A stretch of 64,000 nucleotides of DNA from assembly GCF_012844365.1 (NCBI RefSeq), contig NZ_CP051626.1:2108001-2172000 (forward strand), read 5' to 3'. The notes beneath the pieces are model-generated. The model was not told the origin of the DNA and made no database searches. It saw only the letters and a program-made list of their open reading frames with translations. The translations under genes and the position numbers were made by a program. The DNA is from Brevibacterium sp. 'Marine'. Its GTDB lineage: Bacteria > Actinomycetota > Actinomycetes > Actinomycetales > Brevibacteriaceae. Numbering within the stretch: the stretch's first letter is position 1; every line of letters starts with the position of its first letter. Positions 1 through 8,056 of this stretch are shown piece by piece.

Positions 1-1
1 G

Positions 2-781
2 CGGGCCAACGACTTCATCCAATGCCCTCTGAAGTTCCGTTTCCGCAGCATCGACAAGCTGCCGGAGCCGCCCTCTCAGGCCGCGTTCCGCGGCACGGTG
101 GTCCATTCGGTGCTCGAGAAGCTGTTCACCGCACCGGCAGGCGAACGCACGGCCGAACTCGCGCAGACGATGCTCATGCCGGCGTGGGAGGAACTCGTCG
201 AGAAGGATCCGGAGGTGCTCGAGATCTTCGGGGACGACGCCGAGAAGGAGACGTTCTTCACATCGGCGCGTCGGCTCATCGATTCCTACTTCGTTCTCGA
301 GTATCCGGAACATCTCGAACCGGAGGAGACGGAGAAGTTCGTGCGGACGAAACTCGACAACGGTCTCGAACTGCGCGGTTTCATCGACCGGGTCGACGTC
401 GCCCCGGGTGGCGAGCGGCGGCTGGTCGACTACAAGACGGGCAAGCAGCCGAAACCTCAGTACGGGCGGGAGGCGAAGTTCCAGATGGGCTTCTACGCTC
501 TCGTCGTCTACCGCCTCTCCGGCGAACTCGTGCACACTCTGCAGCTGATGTACCTGGGTTCGCGCAGTGTGCTGAAATCCCACCCGACGATGGCTGAGGT
601 CGAACAGACGCAGTTCGAGATCGATGCCATCTGGAAGGACATCATCGCCTCGGCCGAGTCGGATCGGTGGCGGCCGAAGAAGTCACCGCTGTGCAATTGG
701 TGCACGTTCAAGCCGCTGTGCCCGGCCTGGGGCAATACCGCTCCCCCGACCCCGGAGATCACGAAGATCGTCGGGGCTTAG
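2..781 (+). CDS. RecB-family PD-(D/E)XK exonuclease, 3' part
   Basis: The last 259 residues of a protein whose start lies outside the window. The visible part is a RecB/AddB-type nuclease domain. The catalytic core is a GFIDRVDV strand near fragment residue 126, followed by VDYKTGK near 142, giving the D...D-x-K pattern of the PD-(D/E)XK superfamily. A cysteine in DFIQCPLKFRF near the start and CNWCTFKPLC near residue 232 make the four-cysteine set that holds a 4Fe-4S cluster in AddB/Cas4-type nucleases. The role is probably DNA end processing or repair. In actinobacteria such stand-alone RecB-like proteins often sit near the mshC cluster. Whether an N-terminal helicase part exists cannot be seen. 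The gene ends 3 nt before the convergent HAD gene. Confidence 0.88.
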   Translation, partial: RANDFIQCPLKFRFRSIDKLPEPPSQAAFRGTVVHSVLEKLFTAPAGERTAELAQTMLMPAWEELVEKDPEVLEIFGDDAEKETFFTSARRLIDSYFVLEYPEHLEPEETEKFVRTKLDNGLELRGFIDRVDVAPGGERRLVDYKTGKQPKPQYGREAKFQMGFYALVVYRLSGELVHTLQLMYLGSRSVLKSHPTMAEVEQTQFEIDAIWKDIIASAESDRWRPKKSPLCNWCTFKPLCPAWGNTAPPTPEITKIVGA

Positions 782-784
782 GGT

Positions 785-1459
785 TCAGGCGCTCTGCTGA
801 GCGCGCAGACGTCGCAGGTCGGCGACTCCGCGGCCTTCGAGGCTGTCCCACAGGATCCGGCCCGGACGCGGCTCGAGGTCGACGAAATGCGGGATCCCGA
901 TGGCAATGGTTCCCGCCGCCTCGGCACTGGCCAGACCCGGCTTCGAATCCTCCAGGGCCACACAGTCGGCCGGGTCGAGGTCGAGCAGAGCGGCTCCGCG
1001 CAGATACGGCTCGGGGTTCGGTTTGCCGGCGGATACCTCGTCGCCGGAGACGAGACCGGCGAAGCTGTTCGGCGGACAGCTGGAGATGACCGCCTCGGCC
1101 AGTGGTCGGTAGGACATCGTGACCATGACGTTCGGGATGCCCTCGGCCTTGAGTTCGGCCAGCAGCTCCAGTGCACCGGGGCGGAAGGGCACGGATGCTC
1201 GGATCTGTCCGATGACGTTGCCCATCAGGGTCTCGACGATCTCCTCGGCGGGCAGGTCGAGACCGGCCTCGCGCATCATTCGGGCGGAGACGATCAGCTC
1301 GTTGCCGACGAATTCGAGCCCCTGCTCTTCCGACCAGGACAGCCCGTGGGCGTTCATGAGTTCGGTCTCGGCGCGGATCCAATACGGCTCGGTGTCGACG
1401 AGGGTTCCGTCCATGTCCCACAGGACGGCGGAAGGGTCGGCTGATGCGTGGTTCGTCAT
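785..1459 (-). CDS. HAD-superfamily hydrolase (phosphoglucomutase-like)
   Basis: A 224-residue HAD phosphatase. Motif I is WDMDGTLVDTEP near residue 14 with the nucleophile and acid aspartates. Motif II is the threonine in VMVTMSYRP. Motif III is the lysine of SAGKPNPEPYL and motif IV is ALEDSKPG. The alpha-helical cap between motifs I and II places it in the subfamily of beta-phosphoglucomutase and sugar-phosphate phosphatases; the substrate is not predictable. The ATG at 1459 is preferred over an upstream in-frame start because the latter would overlap the divergent PAC2 gene and its promoter. A TACGCT -10 box lies 6 nt before this ATG, so the mRNA is probably leaderless. Confidence 0.9.
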   Translation of the reverse strand: MTNHASADPSAVLWDMDGTLVDTEPYWIRAETELMNAHGLSWSEEQGLEFVGNELIVSARMMREAGLDLPAEEIVETLMGNVIGQIRASVPFRPGALELLAELKAEGIPNVMVTMSYRPLAEAVISSCPPNSFAGLVSGDEVSAGKPNPEPYLRGAALLDLDPADCVALEDSKPGLASAEAAGTIAIGIPHFVDLEPRPGRILWDSLEGRGVADLRRLRAQQSA

Positions 1460-1465
1460 AGGCCC

Positions 1466-1475
1466 AGCGTAGTCT
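1466..1475. promoter_or_regulatory. Overlapping divergent -10 boxes for leaderless genes
   Basis: TACGCT on the minus strand (1466-1471) is 6 nt from the HAD start, and TAGTCT on the plus strand (1470-1475) is 6 nt from the PAC2 start at 1482. The two boxes overlap by two bases, so polymerase could probably use only one direction at a time. Neither gene has a Shine-Dalgarno site. Promoter function is inferred from spacing. Confidence 0.6.
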
Positions 1476-1481
1476 GGAACC

Positions 1482-2312
1482 ATGAGTATTCTTCCATCCG
1501 GGTCCGGGGCACTCGTCTTCATCGCCTTCGAAGGTCAGGATGCCGATGCTTCCGAAGCGGCGAGTTCGCTGGCCAAGGATCTCATCGAGGTTTGGCAGCT
1601 GGACGACTCCGAGATCCTCGACACCGATGGGTTCTACGAATTCCGCTTCTCCGAACCCGAGATCATCCGCGACGAGGCCGGCACGGCGTCGATCGCCTGG
1701 CCGGGTGTCGCGGTGCACCGGGGCCGCCTCGGCGAGTTGCCGATCACGGTCATCCAGGGGCACGAACCGGGCCTGAAATGGCGGGAGTTCCTCACCCTCA
1801 TTCTCGCTCACGTCGGTGCTGACGATACCGTCGTCCTCCTCGGAGGGCTCCATGCCGAGGTTCCGCATACGCGGCCCCTGCCCGTGGTGGCCAACACGGA
1901 GGACGCTGAACTCGCGTCCGGTCTCGGCATCGACGCCAACGGGTATGAGGGACCCATCGGCATTCTCGGGCTGCTCGGAGTCGCGTGCCGCTGGCGCGGA
2001 ATCAGGGCGATCAACCTGTGGGTGGGCGTGCCGGACTATCTCGCCGAGTCTCCGTCGCCGAAGGCCGAGCTCGCTCTGGCGAAGGCGGTCGAGCGCTATG
2101 TCGGCATCGAGATCGACATCCATGTGCTCGAAGAGGAGAGCCGGGCCTGGGAGCTCGGCGCCGACGAACTCGTCTCGTTCAACCCGCGGCTGGCAGAGCT
2201 CGTCAAGGCGCTGGAGAAGCAGAACGATTCGGCGGACCTGCCGGAGGCCAGCGGAGACGCCATCGCGGCCGAGTTCGAACGCTATCTGCGCAAACGCGGC
2301 CGCGATAAGTGA
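1482..2312 (+). CDS. PAC2 family protein
   Basis: A 276-residue member of the PAC2 (proteasome assembly chaperone 2-like) family, recognised from the VFIAFEGQDAD start, the WPGVAVHRG and HEPGLKWREF regions, and the GANG-like segment IDANGYEGPIGILGLL. It is the counterpart of M. tuberculosis Rv2125, which also lies near mshC. In actinobacteria the family is linked only by homology to chaperone-like functions; the biochemical role is unknown. The gene is convergent with mshC (42 nt between stops). It starts at an ATG directly after a TAGTCT -10 box and six bases, with no ribosome binding site. Confidence 0.88.
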   Translation: MSILPSGSGALVFIAFEGQDADASEAASSLAKDLIEVWQLDDSEILDTDGFYEFRFSEPEIIRDEAGTASIAWPGVAVHRGRLGELPITVIQGHEPGLKWREFLTLILAHVGADDTVVLLGGLHAEVPHTRPLPVVANTEDAELASGLGIDANGYEGPIGILGLLGVACRWRGIRAINLWVGVPDYLAESPSPKAELALAKAVERYVGIEIDIHVLEEESRAWELGADELVSFNPRLAELVKALEKQNDSADLPEASGDAIAAEFERYLRKRGRDK

Positions 2313-2354
2313 ACCACAGTCATTCGGTGGTCAGGCGGTCGACGCCGAACGGTG

Positions 2355-3614
2355 TCAGTCCAGCAGACGGATGCCCAGGAGGGCGTCGACGGCGTCGGCG
2401 ACTCGGTCGCCGGTGATGCCCGCTGTCTCCGAGGGTTCGGAGTCCGCATAGTGTTCGGCCCACTCGTCGAGGATCCCCAGAGCCCGCGGGCTGTCGAGGT
2501 CATCGGTGAGTGCTTCCCGCAGCAGACCGATGATGTGCTCGCGCAGACCCTGGCGACATTCGGATTCGCATTTGGCCGCGTGCCTCCATGACTGGAGGCG
2601 TGCCTCGGCGATGGACAGCTGCTCTTCGGTGAAGCTCCAGTCGCTGCGGTAGTGGTTGGACAGGATCACGGTGCGGATGGCCATGGGATCGACTCCACGC
2701 TCGCGCAGCTTCGAGACGAGGACGAGGTTGCCTTTGGACTTGCTCATCTTCTCGCCGTCGAGGCCCACCATTCCGGTGTGCATATAGGTCTTCGCCATCG
2801 GCGTGTCCCGCCAGGCAGCTGCATGGGCGGCGCTCATCTCGTGGTGCGGGAAGATGAGGTCGCTGCCGCCTCCCTGCACATCGACGGGGAAGCCGAGATA
2901 CCGATCGGCGATGACTGTGCATTCGACATGCCATCCCGGTCGTCCCCGACCCAGTGCTCCGCCGTCCCAGGACGGTTCGCCTTCGCGTTCGGCCCGCCAC
3001 AGCAGCGGGTCGATGGGGTTGTCTTTGCCCGGAGTCTCGGGGTCTCCGCCGCGTTCGGCCGACAGCGCGGCCATGGTTTCGGCATCGTCATGGCTGACGG
3101 TGCCGAACGGTGGGGTGATCTGCGTCGACACCCGGTAGTAGACGTCACCGTTGTCGAGGGTGTAGGCGGCTCCCCTGTCCACGAGATCGCGGACTCCGGC
3201 GGCGATCTCGTCGACGGATTCGACGACGCCGATGAAGCTGGCCGGCGGAAGCACCCGCAGGGCTTCCATATCCTCACGGAAGAGCTCGATCTGGGAGGCG
3301 GCGAGTTCGCGCCAGTCGACTCCCGTGGCGTCGGCGCGCTCCAGCAGCGGGTCGTCGACATCAGTGGTGTTCTGTGCATAGTCGACCTCGAGTCCCGCAT
3401 CGCGCCAGATCCGGTTGAGCAGATCGAAGGCGACATAGGTGGAGGCGTGCCCGAGGTGCGTCGCATCATAGGGGGTGATGCCGCAGACGTAGAGTCGAGC
3501 GGTCTGCTCGGATCCGCGCAACCTACGCGGGCTGCGGGTGCTCGTATCGAACACCGTAGGCACCTTGCCGGTGCTGGTCAGACGGGGCAGTTGAGGTTCG
3601 GGCCATGACTTCAC
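2355..3614 (-). CDS. mshC: Mycothiol ligase (cysteine--GlcN-Ins ligase)
   Basis: A 419-residue cytosolic ligase that couples cysteine, activated as cysteinyl-AMP, to the amino group of GlcN-Ins in mycothiol synthesis. It resembles class I cysteinyl-tRNA synthetase: a zinc-site cysteine in YVCGITPYDATHLGHA, whose HLGH is the HIGH motif, ECTVIA and HHEMSAAHAAA for the other metal ligands, and EKMSKSKGN as the KMSKS loop. The short C-terminus without the tRNA-binding domain separates it from CysS. I choose the GTG at 3614, giving VKSWPEPQLP, the usual MshC N-terminus; a longer in-frame start at 3650 is unlikely. A TAGGCT box lies 7 nt upstream. The gene marks a mycothiol-producing actinobacterium. 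Confidence 0.96.
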   Translation of the reverse strand: MKSWPEPQLPRLTSTGKVPTVFDTSTRSPRRLRGSEQTARLYVCGITPYDATHLGHASTYVAFDLLNRIWRDAGLEVDYAQNTTDVDDPLLERADATGVDWRELAASQIELFREDMEALRVLPPASFIGVVESVDEIAAGVRDLVDRGAAYTLDNGDVYYRVSTQITPPFGTVSHDDAETMAALSAERGGDPETPGKDNPIDPLLWRAEREGEPSWDGGALGRGRPGWHVECTVIADRYLGFPVDVQGGGSDLIFPHHEMSAAHAAAWRDTPMAKTYMHTGMVGLDGEKMSKSKGNLVLVSKLRERGVDPMAIRTVILSNHYRSDWSFTEEQLSIAEARLQSWRHAAKCESECRQGLREHIIGLLREALTDDLDSPRALGILDEWAEHYADSEPSETAGITGDRVADAVDALLGIRLLD

Positions 3615-3621
3615 GGCACCC

Positions 3622-3627
3622 AGCCTA
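3622..3627 (-). promoter_or_regulatory. -10 box of mshC (leaderless)
   Basis: TAGGCT on the minus strand ends 7 nt before the GTG start of mshC, with no Shine-Dalgarno sequence in between. Transcription should begin at or next to the GTG. Confidence 0.55.
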
Positions 3628-3674
3628 ACCGAGAGGCAGGCGTTCGGCACTTCCGGGTTGACGTGATGCCGGTT

Positions 3675-4490
3675 TCAGATCGGCGGCCAGGGAATGACGG
3701 TGCGATCATCCGGTGCTTCGGGGAAGAACTCGGCGGCGAGAAGCCGGTTCGCCCGGTGTTTGAGGGCCTGGATCTCGTCGGCCGACAGGCAGTCGCTCAG
3801 CTGCGTCCGCAGCGTTTCGTCCATGGCGGCGACTTCCTGCAGAGCATCGATCTCTTCGGCGCAGAACGAGGTGCGAGAGAAACCCCACAGCACGGTGCGC
3901 AGCTTCTCCTCCTGGTGGAAGGTCAGTCCGTTGTCGATGCCGAAGACGCCGATGTCGGCCGCGGCGGTGCTCGGCAGCGTGCTGCCGGTGATGACATGAC
4001 CGGCTTTGCGGTCGGCGTTGTTGGCCAGCAGGTCGAAGAAGGCGATGGTGCGCAGGGCACCGTCGACGGAGTGGGAGAGCACGAGGTCGCGGCCGTCTTC
4101 GGTGCGCAGCGCGAAGATCGGGGTGTGGTCGACGGGGATCGCGTTGACCGTCGACAGGGTCACCGCTTCGTCATCGTCGGAGGCTTCGACGTAGGCCTGC
4201 AGGGATCCGCGACCGGCCGGCAGGTCGTCGCGCAGCACCGTCGGCGGGACCACTCCCAGATCGAGCGTGGACGACAGCCGGTAGGCGGCGACCTCGCGCA
4301 GGGCCAGGGTCTGCTCTGGGAAGTCGATCAGGGGCCGTTCGCCGGAGATGGGTTTGTAGACGGCCTTGATCGCCCGGCCCTCGTGTTCGAGCACGAGCAG
4401 TCGGGTGTCATTGCTGGCGCGTGGGATCGCTCCCATCTCCGTCCAGTCCCCCGCAGACAGTGCGTCGAGGACAAACCCGTGGTCCATCAC
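3675..4490 (-). CDS. SCO1664-family protein (PI3/4-kinase-like fold)
   Basis: A 271-residue protein of the SCO1664 family, named after the Streptomyces gene in the same mshC cluster. RAIKAVYKPISGERPL supplies a kinase-like lysine, LALREVAAYRLSS a glutamate, and FFDLLANNADRKAGHVI a kinase-type catalytic loop (N-N-x-D-R-K), followed by IGVFGIDNGLTFH as the metal-binding aspartate. This is the layout of phosphatidylinositol 3/4-kinase-like (HipA/SCO1664) folds, so a kinase activity is plausible, but its substrate is unknown. It lies 3 nt after DUF3090 and shares its operon. The start is GTG 4490 or ATG 4487. Confidence 0.85.
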   Translation of the reverse strand: MMDHGFVLDALSAGDWTEMGAIPRASNDTRLLVLEHEGRAIKAVYKPISGERPLIDFPEQTLALREVAAYRLSSTLDLGVVPPTVLRDDLPAGRGSLQAYVEASDDDEAVTLSTVNAIPVDHTPIFALRTEDGRDLVLSHSVDGALRTIAFFDLLANNADRKAGHVITGSTLPSTAAADIGVFGIDNGLTFHQEEKLRTVLWGFSRTSFCAEEIDALQEVAAMDETLRTQLSDCLSADEIQALKHRANRLLAAEFFPEAPDDRTVIPWPPI

Positions 4491-4493
4491 CGA

Positions 4494-5057
4494 TCAGGCG
4501 CGTGGGATCCCGTTGGCACGGGGGCACAGGTGGCCGTCGGGTTCGAGCGGAAGGGAGCAGAACGGACAGTCTCCGCGTCCGGCACTGACGACCTGTTCGC
4601 CGCGCCGGGCGAACTCGCGGGCGGCCGCGGCGTCGAGGACGATGCGCAGGACCTCTCGTTCGACCTCGTCGTCATCGGGGTCGGCAGAGGTTCCGGCCTG
4701 GGCGTCCGCCTCGGTGAGTTCGAAGCACTCGATCACGAGTTCGTGTTTGACGGTGTCCCAGCCCAGGCTCATCGTGCCGACACGGAACTCCGGTTCGATG
4801 GGAACGTTGAGCCCGGCGTTGTCGATGAGATCGTCGAGCGCCGTCTGCGGCACCCGAGCGGCCGGGTCCTTGATCATCACCATGTCGAGCAGTTCGGTGA
4901 TCCGGTCGGAGAGGATCTCGACCTGTTCCTTCTCGACGACCACCGTCGTGAGCGCGGTGCCGGACTTCGCTTGGAGGAGGAATGTCCTCTCGCCGGGAAG
5001 TCCGATTGTGCCGACGACGAAACGATCGGGCGTGGGGTGGTCGTACAGAGCTGCCAT
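4494..5057 (-). CDS. DUF3090 family protein
   Basis: A 187-residue actinobacteria-specific DUF3090 protein. It begins YDHPTPDRFVVGTIG, has the family segment FLLQAKSGTALTTVVVEKEQVEIL, and ends with a zinc-knuckle-like CPFCSLPLEPDGHLCPRANG (C-x2-C plus C). The family is always near mshC, a SCO1664-like gene and a histidine phosphatase gene, which suggests a shared but unknown process. The ATG is preceded by TAGGCT and six bases, so the transcript is probably leaderless. It heads the operon DUF3090-SCO1664. Confidence 0.9.
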   Translation of the reverse strand: MAALYDHPTPDRFVVGTIGLPGERTFLLQAKSGTALTTVVVEKEQVEILSDRITELLDMVMIKDPAARVPQTALDDLIDNAGLNVPIEPEFRVGTMSLGWDTVKHELVIECFELTEADAQAGTSADPDDDEVEREVLRIVLDAAAAREFARRGEQVVSAGRGDCPFCSLPLEPDGHLCPRANGIPRA

Positions 5058-5063
5058 GTCTTC

Positions 5064-5069
5064 AGCCTA
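5064..5069 (-). promoter_or_regulatory. -10 box of the DUF3090 operon (leaderless)
   Basis: TAGGCT on the minus strand, 6 nt before the ATG at 5057. The same hexamer precedes mshC, which suggests similar promoter strength and possibly co-regulation. Confidence 0.55.
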
Positions 5070-5102
5070 GTTCAAAGACTTACATGTCGGTCCGGCCTGG
5101 GA

Positions 5103-5108
5103 TACATT
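5103..5108 (+). promoter_or_regulatory. -10 box of the small acidic protein gene (leaderless)
   Basis: TACATT, 6 nt before the ATG at 5115. There is no Shine-Dalgarno sequence. Confidence 0.55.
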
Positions 5109-5114
5109 TGAGTC

Positions 5115-5375
5115 ATGAGCACTGATCCTCGTGAGGCCCTGGACGCATTCCTCGAAGCAGTGAGAGAGCACTACGCTGCATCCGCACACCGCAACGGTGA
5201 CCAAGACCCCCGAGTCGAAGCCGCTTATATGGCTTTGGCCGATGCCTTCGAAATCTACGAAGACGCGATCTACACTGCGTTCGACGAAGTCACCCCGTTC
5301 GAGCTCTTCGATGATGTCGAGGATGCCAAGGACGATGACGAGTTCGTCCTCGACGATGACGACGAGGATGACTGA
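5115..5375 (+). CDS. Small acidic conserved hypothetical protein
   Basis: An 86-residue protein that is strongly acidic. The last 25 residues are almost entirely Asp/Glu (a run of DDDEFVLDDDDEDD). The N-terminal 55 residues look helical (REALDAFLEAVREHYAASAH, then EAAYMALADAFEIYEDAIY). Homologues in Micrococcales are often named primosomal protein, but nothing in the sequence supports that. The tail could mimic nucleic acid or bind a basic partner; this is speculation. The gene is leaderless (TACATT box 6 nt upstream), convergent with the aldo/keto reductase gene, and divergent from DUF3090. Confidence 0.75.
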   Translation: MSTDPREALDAFLEAVREHYAASAHRNGDQDPRVEAAYMALADAFEIYEDAIYTAFDEVTPFELFDDVEDAKDDDEFVLDDDDEDD

Positions 5376-5423
5376 GAAGCTCGAGAATCTCGCGCAGGAC
5401 CCGACAGGACCCGAGCCGAGTCT

Positions 5424-6338
5424 CTAGGCGGACGGACTCCATGAGATCTGGTCGAGCACCTCGGCGATCTCCGCGGCCAGTTCGACCTCGCTGCCGGTGA
5501 CCTCGGCCAGCTGTGCCGGAGTGCGGGGCGAGACCAGAGTGCTCGCGATTCCGTGCTGCCGGTTGAAGGCCAAGGCGATGTCGACTGTCGACACACCCAA
5601 CGCGGTCGCGGCACGACGGACGCCTGCGAGTACCCGGTTCGAGCGCTCGTCGAGATAGGCACCGGCGTAGTCGCTCAGCTCCCCCGCCAGGCGGGAATCC
5701 TGCGGAGTCGCGTTCCGGTATTTGTCGGTGAGCACTCCGCGGCCCAGTCCCGCTCCGGCGATGAGTGAGACTCCCGCATAGTCGGCCGCGGGAATGAGCT
5801 CTGCTTCGGCCTCGCGGTTGAGCAGCGAGTATTCGGCGACGGCGCAGGCCACCGGAATTCCGGCTCCGCGCATCTCCGCCAGCTGCCACCCGGTGTGGTG
5901 GGACACCCCGACGTAGCGGACCTTCCCCAGCGTGAGCAGCGTCTCAACGGCCGAGGCGGTCTCGGCACGGTCGACTTCGGCGTCGAAGACATCGAGGACG
6001 AGTACATCGAGGTGATCGCGTCCCACCGTGCGCAGGAGCGTGTCGACCTGGCTGAGGATTCTCGAACGCCCGAGCCCGACCTCGATGTGGTCGGGCTCAC
6101 TCATGGACACGCCCACTCGGGACAGCAGCAGAATCTCTTCGGGAAGTCTCAGCCGCCCGAGCACCTCTGCGGAGGCTGTGGCCGAGCTCGGCAGCTCGAT
6201 GAGGTTGCCACCTGCGTCGATGTAGCTGTCGACGAGGAGCTGGGCGACCTGGTCATCGACCCGGTGCCCCCACTCGAAGGTCCCGAGACCCACATCGCTG
6301 ATTTCCAGACCGGTGGTGCCGAGGCGTTGGTGCTTCAT
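5424..6338 (-). CDS. Aldo/keto reductase-like protein, degenerate active site
   Basis: A 304-residue TIM-barrel protein of the aldo/keto reductase superfamily: RLGTTGLEISDVGLGTFEWG start, VRYVGVSHHTGWQL in the middle, and LGVSTVDIALAFNRQHGI with SPRTPAQLAEV for the NADP phosphate region. The catalytic tetrad Asp-Tyr-Lys-His seems lost: the usual N-F-I-D-T-A-x-x-Y region reads NLIELPSSAT (Asp to Glu, no Tyr), the lysine strand reads LLLSRVG (Arg), and the histidine strand reads LVLDVFD (Asp). It may be a binding protein rather than an enzyme, or a diverged reductase. The gene is divergent from uppP and convergent with the small acidic gene. Confidence 0.8.
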   Translation of the reverse strand: MKHQRLGTTGLEISDVGLGTFEWGHRVDDQVAQLLVDSYIDAGGNLIELPSSATASAEVLGRLRLPEEILLLSRVGVSMSEPDHIEVGLGRSRILSQVDTLLRTVGRDHLDVLVLDVFDAEVDRAETASAVETLLTLGKVRYVGVSHHTGWQLAEMRGAGIPVACAVAEYSLLNREAEAELIPAADYAGVSLIAGAGLGRGVLTDKYRNATPQDSRLAGELSDYAGAYLDERSNRVLAGVRRAATALGVSTVDIALAFNRQHGIASTLVSPRTPAQLAEVTGSEVELAAEIAEVLDQISWSPSA

Positions 6339-6407
6339 GCTTCTTGAGGTTACCTGATGCTGCGACTACCGTGGTTTCGTTCCCACCTCATAATCTCAAG
6401 GAGTCGT

Positions 6408-7244
6408 ATGTACGACTGGCTGGTCGCCGCCGTGCTCGGAATCGTTCAGGCACTCACCGAGTTCCTCCCGATCTCGTCGTCGGCGCATGTGCGCATCGTC
6501 GGCGAACTCATGCTTCCGGGGTCCGATCCGGGTGCGTTCTTCACCGCCATCATCCAGATCGGCACCGAGGCGGCCGTCGTCGTCTACTTCTGGCGCGATA
6601 TCGTCACGATCATCTCGAAATGGTGCAAAGCACTCGTCGGCAAGCATGATCGCAAGGACCCCGAGGTGCGCCTGGGTTGGCTCATCATCGTCGGCTCGAT
6701 CCCCATCGTCATCATCGGCCTGCTCTTCCAGGACTACATCGAGGGTGCTCTGCGCAGCCTCTGGATCACGGCGACGATGCTCATCGTCTTCGGTCTCATC
6801 ATCGGCCTCGCCGACTGGGCAGGGAAACGCGAACGCACCCTCGAGGATATGAACTGGGGTCAGGGCATCCTGTTCGGTTTTGCTCAGGCGCTCGCCGTCA
6901 TCCCCGGCGTGTCACGCTCCGGCGGTACGATCATGGCCGGCCGGTTCATGGGCTTCGATCGTCCCTCCGCGGCCCGCTACTCGTTCCTGCTCGCCATTCC
7001 CGCTGTCGTCGGGTCGGGCCTCTACGGCGTGGCGCAGACGCTCGGTCGCAGTGAGGCCATGGTGCTCGGCTGGGGACCGACGATACTGGCCACGGTCATC
7101 TCCTTCGCTCTCGGCCTCGTCGTCATCCACTGGTTCCTCAAGTATGTGGAGACGAAGTCGTTCGCCATCTTCGTCTGGTACCGCGTGGCTTTGGGCATCG
7201 TCCTCTACATCCTGCTCGGCACGGGAGTCCTCGCCGCAGTCTGA
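6408..7244 (+). CDS. uppP: Undecaprenyl-diphosphatase
   Basis: A 278-residue multi-pass membrane enzyme (BacA/UppP family) that removes a phosphate from undecaprenyl diphosphate to recycle the cell-wall lipid carrier; it also gives bacitracin tolerance. The family motifs are clear: GIVQALTEFLPISSSAH near residue 12 (the E-x3-P-x-SS-x-H site), and IPGVSRSGGTI near residue 165. About eight hydrophobic segments are visible. The ATG at 6408 has an AAGGAG site 4 nt upstream; an earlier in-frame ATG at 6357 lacks one. It is the counterpart of Rv2136c in the mshC region. A hairpin follows the stop. Confidence 0.96.
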   Translation: MYDWLVAAVLGIVQALTEFLPISSSAHVRIVGELMLPGSDPGAFFTAIIQIGTEAAVVVYFWRDIVTIISKWCKALVGKHDRKDPEVRLGWLIIVGSIPIVIIGLLFQDYIEGALRSLWITATMLIVFGLIIGLADWAGKRERTLEDMNWGQGILFGFAQALAVIPGVSRSGGTIMAGRFMGFDRPSAARYSFLLAIPAVVGSGLYGVAQTLGRSEAMVLGWGPTILATVISFALGLVVIHWFLKYVETKSFAIFVWYRVALGIVLYILLGTGVLAAV

Positions 7245-7273
7245 GTCGACATCGCGACCTGTTGCGACAGACC

Positions 7274-7309
7274 CTGATCCCGGCATTCGCCCACGAGTGC
7301 CGGGATCAG
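7274..7309. terminator. Bidirectional terminator hairpin
   Basis: A perfect 12-bp inverted repeat (CTGATCCCGGCA / TGCCGGGATCAG) with a 12-nt loop lies between the convergent uppP and histidine phosphatase genes. It overlaps the stop codon of the latter. There is no clear T-tract on either side. Confidence 0.65.
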
Positions 7310-8019
7310 CGCATTCCGCCGCCGCCGACCGCGGCCGACTGGGCGAGTCCGGCGGCTGTCACCGACATCGCGGCGAGCACCGGCTTGTCACCGGAGAAGT
7401 CGATGACCGTGAACGACCCGGGAGCGACGCTCAGCCGTTGGAAATCGTCCAGCGGCATTCCCAGCGCATCGGCGATGATCGCCTTGATGATGTCTCCGTG
7501 GGAGACAATCATCGCCCACCGAGGCGGCGCCGACTTCCCCGCGTCGGTTCCGGAATCCGCGGCGGACTCGAGTTCCGCATCGGCACGCTCCTCTTCGCGC
7601 AGCTGAGCCACGAGGTCACGGACGCGGGCAGTCGAGCGCTCGGCCGCCTCGGTGATGGATTCCCCTCCGGGGAACCTGGCCTGCGACGCCGTCTTCACCA
7701 CGGTCGCCCACAGGGGCTCCTCCCCAAGCTCTGTGAGCGATCGGCCCGTCCACTCGCCGTAGTCGAGTTCGATGACGGCATCGGCGACGTCGATGCGCTC
7801 GAATCGGGCTGCCTCCGCCGCGATGGTCGCGGTCTGTTCGCAGCGTTGCAGGGGCGAATGCAGAAGCTGGGCGAAATGCCGGTGCGGCAGCAGCTCGAGG
7901 TTGGCCCGCAGCGCCCGTGTTCCCTCATCGGTGAGGGACACGCCGGGCGCGCGTCCGGCCAGGATTCCGGAGACGTTGGCGCTGGAGAGACCGTGCCGCA
8001 GCAGAACGATGACGGGCAT
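7306..8019 (-). CDS. Histidine phosphatase family protein
   Basis: A 237-residue phosphoglycerate-mutase-like phosphatase. VILLRHGLSSAN near residue 5 carries the catalytic RHG histidine, ELDYGEWTGRSLTEL is the family's second motif, and IVSHGDIIKAIIADALGMP near residue 175 gives the second active-site histidine. It belongs to the actinobacterial MSMEG_4193 type (Rv2135c in M. tuberculosis), annotated as a phosphomutase or phosphatase of unknown substrate. A charged, Glu/Ala-rich insertion (about residues 130-160) lies before the SHGD motif. A TAATCT box sits 7 nt before the ATG, so the mRNA is probably leaderless. Confidence 0.9.
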   Translation of the reverse strand: MPVIVLLRHGLSSANVSGILAGRAPGVSLTDEGTRALRANLELLPHRHFAQLLHSPLQRCEQTATIAAEAARFERIDVADAVIELDYGEWTGRSLTELGEEPLWATVVKTASQARFPGGESITEAAERSTARVRDLVAQLREEERADAELESAADSGTDAGKSAPPRWAMIVSHGDIIKAIIADALGMPLDDFQRLSVAPGSFTVIDFSGDKPVLAAMSVTAAGLAQSAAVGGGGMR

Positions 8020-8026
8020 ACCGTCA

Positions 8027-8050
8027 AGATTAGCCCAGATCGTCTAGGGT
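8027..8050. promoter_or_regulatory. Divergent -10 boxes, phosphatase and DUF5703 genes
   Basis: TAATCT on the minus strand (8027-8032) is 7 nt from the phosphatase ATG. TAGGGT on the plus strand (8045-8050) is 6 nt from the DUF5703 ATG at 8057. Both genes would be leaderless. Confidence 0.5.
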
Positions 8051-8056
8051 GAGGCT

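Noticed and set aside
759..2123. Long minus-strand open frame across the HAD and PAC2 genes
   Set aside because: Arg/Pro-rich translation without domain features, antisense to a clear PAC2 gene; an effect of high GC.
3615..3630. Iron box before mshC (AGCCTAACC)
   Set aside because: Only the right half matches, and the sequence is better explained as the TAGGCT -10 box. A similar half-site near 27692 was rejected for the same reason.
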